Positions 58,908 to 64,000 of a stretch of DNA of 64,000 bases are shown one piece after another. Origin of the DNA: Globodera rostochiensis (lineage: Eukaryota > Nematoda > Chromadorea > Rhabditida > Heteroderidae); the NCBI GenBank assembly GCA_018350325.1, contig JAEVLN010000036.1, forward strand, positions 194,103-258,102. The letters are read 5' to 3'. The position numbers and the translations under genes are program-made. Numbering within the stretch: position 1 is the stretch's first letter; the number at the start of each line of letters is the position of its first letter. The notes under the pieces were generated by a model. It was not told the origin of the DNA and searched no databases. It saw nothing but the letters and a program-made list of their open reading frames with translations.

Positions 58908-59327
58908 CTACTCGGCTACGGACAACTCGTCTACGGACAACTTGGCTACGGACAACTCGACTACGGACAACTCGGCTACTGGCGACTTTTTTTGTTTCAA
59001 CTTTTTCAATAGCTTTCTCTTGTATATTACTCAGCTCAACGAAAGGCTTTCGATTGACACTATTTACAACTATCTGGCTTTAGCATAACCAAAGGCAGGA
59101 CAGGAGAGGGCGAGTTTGTAGGGGACGAACTGCTTTCCAGGGTTCTAACTTTTTTGCAAGGCAACAGAATCAGAAAAAATTACCATCAATGAAAGCACAC
59201 TCGTTAAGCTAAGTAGTATTACAAAAGAAAGCTAATCATTTAAAGTAACTTGAAAAAAGTTGTAACAAAAAAAGTCGCCTGTAGCCGAGTTGTCCGTAGA
59301 CGAGTTGTCCGTAACCGATTTGTCCGG
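58908..59327. repeat. Fold-back element with GGACAACTCGGCTAC subrepeats
   Basis: The left arm has five to six subrepeats of about 15 bp (CGGCTACGGACAACT). The right arm has the inverted form (GTAGCCGAGTTGTCCGTAGA). The inner arms also pair (GGCGACTTTTTTTGTTTCAA with its counterpart at 59255-59275). It abuts the last recognisable exon of the PIPK-like gene. Confidence 0.75.
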
Positions 59328-62123
59328 ACACGGTACATAAACACACCTGCTCGTAGCTAAGAATTGCATAGTATCGTTGCAAGAAAGGCGCGTTTTCATC
59401 TTTTCTACCATTTCCAACTTTTCCAACATTTCCAACTTTTTTTCCGGCTTTTTCAATATCTCCATCATTGGCTGAAATTGCTTCCATATATTGGACAAAT
59501 TGTTCTTTTCCAATTGGTTCATTGATGAATTTGCTAGGAGTTTGTGACAAAGAAAGCTGTGAAAACCCAAATTTAAAAATGTTTTTTGTAAATTTTAATT
59601 TTGTATACATAAAACAAAAATGTACCAACAAATCCCAGGAGGGCATTTTACGTTTGTCCATCTCTTCCTTGAATTGTTCAAACACGTACAAGGCAACGCC
59701 ATCGAATTTGTGCTGAAACGCTTTGTTATCATACCATTGCTTATTGGAAAGCTCTTTCTTTTTCTTCTCAAATGTGTCACGCTCTTCACCAAAGGAATGG
59801 CAAATGCCTTGGCTCAAGCCGTTCAACATAATTTGTTGCTTGTTGCCCGGTGAGAATGCCGGACGGAATATGCATCCAAGCACTGTGCCAAGGAATCGGC
59901 CAACATATTTAGGGGCTGGAATTGGCGAAACAGTTTCCTTGAAAAGGGATTTTGTTTTTTAATTTTGAATTCGAAAATTTAATTATAAACAAAAGAATGC
60001 CAAATGGAAGCCGTTAAAGGCGTCCATGGTTTTTATGTTGTCAAATTCGCCTGGCCGATGTTTTTTCAACATATTCATAAAATGTTCTTGGGCTTCCTTG
60101 GTTGACGGCGTGAGGAGGTCGACGACGGCCATGTACAGGCAAAGGTGCTGCAACTCTTCGTACTTAGCGTCAGGAAGACGTTTACATTGCCGACAAGTTG
60201 CATGAATGCAGTTGTTATCATTTTTTGTTGGTGCTTTGTCCAAGAAATGGACGCCCAACAGCAAACTGTAGTCGTTCAACTCGTTTTCGGAGAGGTACTG
60301 TAATTTAAACAAAATTTAATAAAATATGTAAGTTATGAAATTGGATTTTGAAGACATGTTTGGGCAACAGTTTGGTTTGTTGCCCCATAAAAATTTTTTT
60401 TTTGTTTAAAAGTTGATAAAAGGTGTTTTCTAGGGGGTATCCCGAGGCGTACAATCCGAATCTGACCTTCTATTCTACCTACTTCGAACGCCGAACCCGA
60501 ATTCGAACAATTGAATTTTTTCAAAAAAGGGTGGCAACAAAGCAAACTACCGTATTATCTCTATTAGTAACCCCGGGGTTACTATTGTTCAAACCCCCCT
60601 CGAGGGGGGAGGGCTTCAAATGGAGAGTGGGTTACTAATATAGAAAATACGGTATTACCCATTTATGTATTACAAAATTGCACCTGTGCATCATTTTGTA
60701 AAGTTTGTGCTAATTGTTTATATTTGGGCACGTCTAATTCAATGCCGTTCTTAAAAAAGGCATGGATGAGTCTTCCGTCTCGGTTAATGCCCATAAAATC
60801 GTATTCTCGATACGTTGACTGTTCTGGCGTTTCATTTTTTTTTCTGTACCATTTTTGCTTCTGCTCAAGTTGAACAGCACTGCCAGGCGAAAAAGTGCCT
60901 TTGATGTCAAACTTCAGCAGTTTTTCGGGGTCAATGCCGTAAAAAATGTTGTTCAGCACCACAAATTGCTTCTCAGTGAGCGTTATTACCTTTAAATTTT
61001 CTTAAAATTATGTAACAAAAAAAATGTTTTGATTAATAAAAAGAGAAATCTTTAATAAAAGATCAAATTTATTTTGAACATTATTTTCTTTTATCACTGA
61101 GGTTGACGGTCCCGAATCGGACCGGACTGAACCGTTAAACGGGAATAAGCCCTTTAAAATTTTAGTCTTTTTCTTACTTTCTCTTTGTTCTTGGCGTAAA
61201 GTATCATTTTGAAGTTTAAATGGAATCTGTTCATCATGGACTGGTTGTTCTCCTTGAGCATGTACTCCATATACTTGTCCAACACTTGGTCCATTTTTGG
61301 AATCTCGCCATGATTATCACTCAGGCCCTTTACAATGTATTTGCGGTCCTTGGTGATGTAGAACAATCCGCCGCTGCCTCCACGGTCTAACAATGGCAGA
61401 AACTCGGACAGCGATTGCTTAAAATTTAAAATTTTTATAAATTGTTTTTTCAATTAGGGTTGGCACCCCGGACCTCGGGGTTGGCATTTTAGAGGTTCGG
61501 GGCGAAAAGCTTGACCAAAATTCGGGGGTTTTTTCAACAAAAAACCCCGACGAGCCTATTCGGGGTTTTGGGACAAAAACCCCCGACCAAAAATGTCGGG
61601 GTTCGGGAGTTTTTTAACAAAAAAGATGGGGTTTGGAGTGAGTCGGTGGTGTCAACCCTATAGTTTGAATGTTCCAAAAAAGTATTTTAAAATAATTGTT
61701 ATTTAAAAAAAACATCACACATACACGCAAATCCTCATCAGTAATGCGAAATTTTTTGTTAATCAGCCCGAACAGCTTCTCAGCTCGGACACTGATAGTG
61801 GAGTGATCTGAACCTTCCACTGTTGTCCACACTAATTTTTCTTTTTTAAAGTTTATTTTTTCATTGGCCTTCGATGATTTTTTCGCGATTTTCTCTATAA
61901 AATATTTGCCAAGCAAAGTGCTCAACAATTTAATGTTGTTTTCATGCATTTTTTCGTCCGGTGTTAAAACTTGGTCCACTTCCATCGGTTTAGCTGATGA
62001 TGATGATGAAGAAGAAGCATCCGTCGAGCTTATCGGCTTAACATTTTGTTGCATGAGGGGATTGTTGCCAACACCATTGGCAATGCCAAGCAAAGCTACA
62101 ATAATGCTCAGCAAAATAATCAT
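59236..62123 (-). CDS. Phosphatidylinositol-phosphate-kinase-like protein with signal peptide
   Basis: Exons on the complement: 61725-62123, 61178-61417, 60684-60989, 60001-60297, 59626-59937 and 59347-59556, all in phase 0, giving 588 residues before an unresolved 3' end. Residues 1-18 (MIILLSIIVALLGIANGV) look like a signal peptide, followed by a Ser-rich linker. PIP-kinase landmarks follow in order: Gly-rich loop DRGGSGGLFY, YIVKGL (Lys163, ATP-binding position), FVVLNNIFYG, FDIKGT, NDYSLLLGVHF (Asp324), MAVVDLL (Asp375), and a C-terminal PAPKYVGRFLGTVLGCIF block. PIP kinases normally phosphorylate phosphoinositides on the cytosolic face of membranes. A secretory N-terminus is therefore unexpected. 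The motif residues are retained, so activity is possible. A Cys cluster (CIHATCRQC) sits between NDYSLL and VVDLL. The intron after exon 4 needs a GC donor (59999-60000). If the last donor is not used, the frame runs to 59236 through a fold-back element. Confidence 0.8.
60548..60654. mobile_element. Mariner-like MITE, 107 bp, in a PIPK-like gene intron
   Basis: TA-flanked ends CCGTATTATCTCTATTAGTA and TACTAATATAGAAAATACGG, related to 58076-58197. The centre contains an inverted CCCCGGGGTTAC-type sequence. Confidence 0.75.
61456..61660. mobile_element. TIR element with TAGGGTTGGCACC ends, in intron 1 of the PIPK-like gene
   Basis: Left end TAGGGTTGGCACCCCGG and right end GGTGTCAACCCTA, with repeated CCCCGA/TCGGGG inside. 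No clear target duplication could be matched, so the exact boundaries are uncertain. Confidence 0.55.
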
Positions 62124-62129
62124 TGTGTT

Positions 62130-62890
62130 TATCTATAATAATAATAATAATAAATAATTTTATTATTAAAATGCTGTGAAAAACGCTCTATAATAATAAT
62201 AATATAATAAATTCTATTATTTAAATGCTGTGAAAAACGCTCTATAATAATAATAATATAATAAATTCTATTATTTAAATGCTGTGAAAAACGCTCTATA
62301 ATAATAATAATAATATAATAAATTCTATTATTTAAATGCTGTGAAAAACGCTCTATAATAATAATAATAATAATATAATAAATTCTATTATTTAAATGCT
62401 GTGAAAAACACACTTTAATAATAATAATAAAAAAAAATTTTATTATTAAAATGCTGTGAAAAACGCTCTATAATAATAATAATAATATAATAAATTCTAT
62501 TATTTAAATGCTGTGAAAAACGCACTTTAATAATAATAATAAAAAAAAATTTTATTATTAAAATGCTGTGAAAAACGCTCTATAATAATAATATAATAAA
62601 TTTTATTATTAAAATGCTGTGAAAAACGCTCTATTAATAATAATAATAATATTAGTATTATTCAAATGCTGTGAATATAATAATATAATAAATTTTATTA
62701 TTAAAATGCTGTGAAAAACGCTCTTTAATAATAATAATAAAAAAAATTTATTATTCAAATTCTTGAAAAACGCTCTTTAATAATAATAATAATAAAAAAA
62801 ATTTATTATTCAAATTCTGTGAAAAACGCTCTATAATAATAAAAAATTTTATTCTTCAAATGCTGTGAAAAAGGGCTCTATAATAATAAT
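62130..62890. repeat. AT-rich tandem array, about 14 units of 40-60 bp
   Basis: Each unit contains ATGCTGTGAAAAACGCTC followed by a (TAA)n-type tract and TTTTATTATT-like sequence that can pair with it. It starts only a few bases upstream of the PIPK-like start codon, so it occupies the 5' UTR or promoter. Short minus-strand frames inside it (62129-62413) are repeat artefacts. Confidence 0.9.
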
Positions 62891-64000
62891 AAAAAAAAAA
62901 GTAAACGCTATTTTCTTTAAAAAGCTTTAGGCAATATGATTTTATACAATTCATTAGATAGTGGCAATAAAATGAATTAAACTGACAGCGTTTTGGCGCT
63001 TTTATACTAGCAAAAATCAATGCCAAATCGATTAAGCGTATGCCCAACCGCCCAATAAATCAGAGAAAAATAAAATTGCGCATGCTTCAATTGTTGAGAT
63101 GGTCATGGCTTTATGTATGAGCATTATATTTAGGCTTAGGCATAAAGCCATATAAAGAAATCATTTGACGGGATGCCCAATTTTTTTTTGTCAAATCGAT
63201 GGATATTTTTGATTTATGCCAATATGCACTAGTTGTTGCCATTGTTTCACAAATGATAAAGCATTTCTTCCCTTCATATTAACCACCACGGCTCACCCCC
63301 ACCATCCTTGGCATGCCAACAATTTATTTATAGATTTTTTGGGGGTAAGGCATGTATAATATTTATGGATTTATGCCAATATGCACTTAGCTGTTGCCAT
63401 TGTTTCACAAAAATCTTCCCTTCATATTAACTCACGACTCACCCACCATCCTTGGCATGCCAAAAATTGGGGGGGGGGGGGGTTAAGGCATGTACAATAT
63501 TTATGGATTATGCCAAAATCGGGGTAATTTTGCCACAATTTTATGTATGATGAACATTAGTTAGTTACTAAAATGATTATTATGGCTTTAGGTGTGCGTA
63601 GCGGCGACATCAAAGGGCTGCTTCTCCCCCTCCAATAGGTTTTAGCGCTTGGGGCAACAGCATCAAAGCCCGGCGGCTACCCGAAAAATGCGGCACCAAA
63701 AAATGGTTTTATTTAAATTTTGATTTAAAAACATATATAATATATTACATTAATTCTCCCAAACCGTAGAGGCGGGTTGAAACATGTAACAAAAATCTTT
63801 GAAACCTAAATTTGGCATTTTTGAAAACCGAGTGCGCTTTTTCTGTCCTAATTTATTTTCGCATTCATTTTATGTTTATTTTATTTTATGTTTTTAAAAG
63901 TTATGTGTAACGTATTCATAGGATTATTTTGACTCTAATTAATCTTTTGATTCTGATCACAATCAACATAATCTGAGCTCGATCACTGTTGAATAATTAT
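62891..64000. other. No gene seen; imperfect tandem duplication
   Basis: A stretch of about 150 bp (TGCCAATATGCACT..TGCCATTGTTTCACAAA..CTTCCCTTCATATTAA..CCTTGGCATGCCAA) occurs at about 63215-63320 and again at 63370-63465, the second copy followed by a G run. Sequence at 63590-63700 is GC-richer but has no recognisable frame. Confidence 0.5.

Larger units (their letters stand above)
55894..59235. other. No convincing gene; MITEs and repeats
   Basis: Contains TAGGGTTGG-type repeat debris (about 55997-56085), one hAT MITE, one mariner-like MITE and low-complexity sequence. Open frames such as 56474-56656 and 57656-58018 have no domain. Confidence 0.4.

Noticed and set aside
59983..60312. Reading exon 4 of the PIPK-like gene straight to the stop at 59983
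   Set aside because: The downstream exon 59626-59937 carries the conserved C-terminal PIP-kinase block in the same phase, so a GC-donor intron is the better explanation, though unproven.
62130..62890. CRISPR-like regular repeats
   Set aside because: The units are AT-rich tandem repeats without unique spacers, in a eukaryotic genome next to a spliced gene.

Overview
The window is nuclear DNA of an animal, most likely a nematode. It is strongly AT-rich, genes are split by short introns, and it carries a srd/str-like family of seven-transmembrane chemoreceptors, a fast-evolving F-box-like gene, and many small inverted-repeat transposons. At least three introns of the DNA polymerase eta gene, and probably one in the PIP-kinase-like gene, have GC donors instead of GT. 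As I recall, GC-AG introns are unusually common in potato cyst nematodes (Globodera), so a tylenchid plant parasite is my best guess. That is inference: no rRNA or other species marker is present.

Layout. 1-972: a minus-strand gene for a predicted secreted protein with repeated helix-turn-helix-like segments; two decayed relatives lie near 9.8 kb and 13.2 kb. 973-5692: no convincing gene, two hAT-type MITEs with perfect 8-bp target duplications. 5693-9308: a complete seven-exon F-box-like gene (+). 9309-14044: repeats, a possible EF-hand microexon and MITEs. 14045-15777 and 20072-21803: two srd-like receptor paralogues (-), the first inactivated by a 1-nt deletion. Between them sit a 15-bp minisatellite and a short, GC-rich, non-autonomous LTR element (17690-19637) with a gag remnant fused to an SGNH-hydrolase-like reading frame. 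25441-27124 and 29245-30895: two intact receptor paralogues (+) made by a roughly 3.8-kb tandem duplication. 30896-37795: mostly repeats, a small hypothetical gene and a receptor pseudogene ending in a poly-G tract. 38553-41244: a membrane-anchored C-type lectin gene (+) whose lectin-domain exon holds a hAT MITE; a tRNA-His(GTG) gene lies in one of its introns (-). 41245-47591: weak Ser/Cys-rich exons, a 109-bp tandem repeat, receptor exon debris and MITEs. 47592-55893: a 17-exon DNA polymerase eta gene (+), reconstructed exon by exon, with a 1.85-kb minisatellite in an intron and a C-terminus containing a duplicated PIP-box/SUMO-interacting-motif module. 59236-62123: a gene (-) for a phosphatidylinositol-phosphate-kinase-like protein with an N-terminal signal peptide, preceded directly by a 14-copy AT-rich tandem array. 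62891-64000: repeats only.

The genes do not form a pathway. The receptors and lectin are environment-facing, polymerase eta is translesion synthesis, and the two signal-peptide genes at the window ends (multi-HTH protein and PIPK-like protein) are the most interesting functional candidates because their domains normally act inside cells. Much of the remaining structure is written by MITEs: nine hAT-type copies have recognisable 8-bp target duplications, and a GC-rich hairpin recurs inside several otherwise different families.
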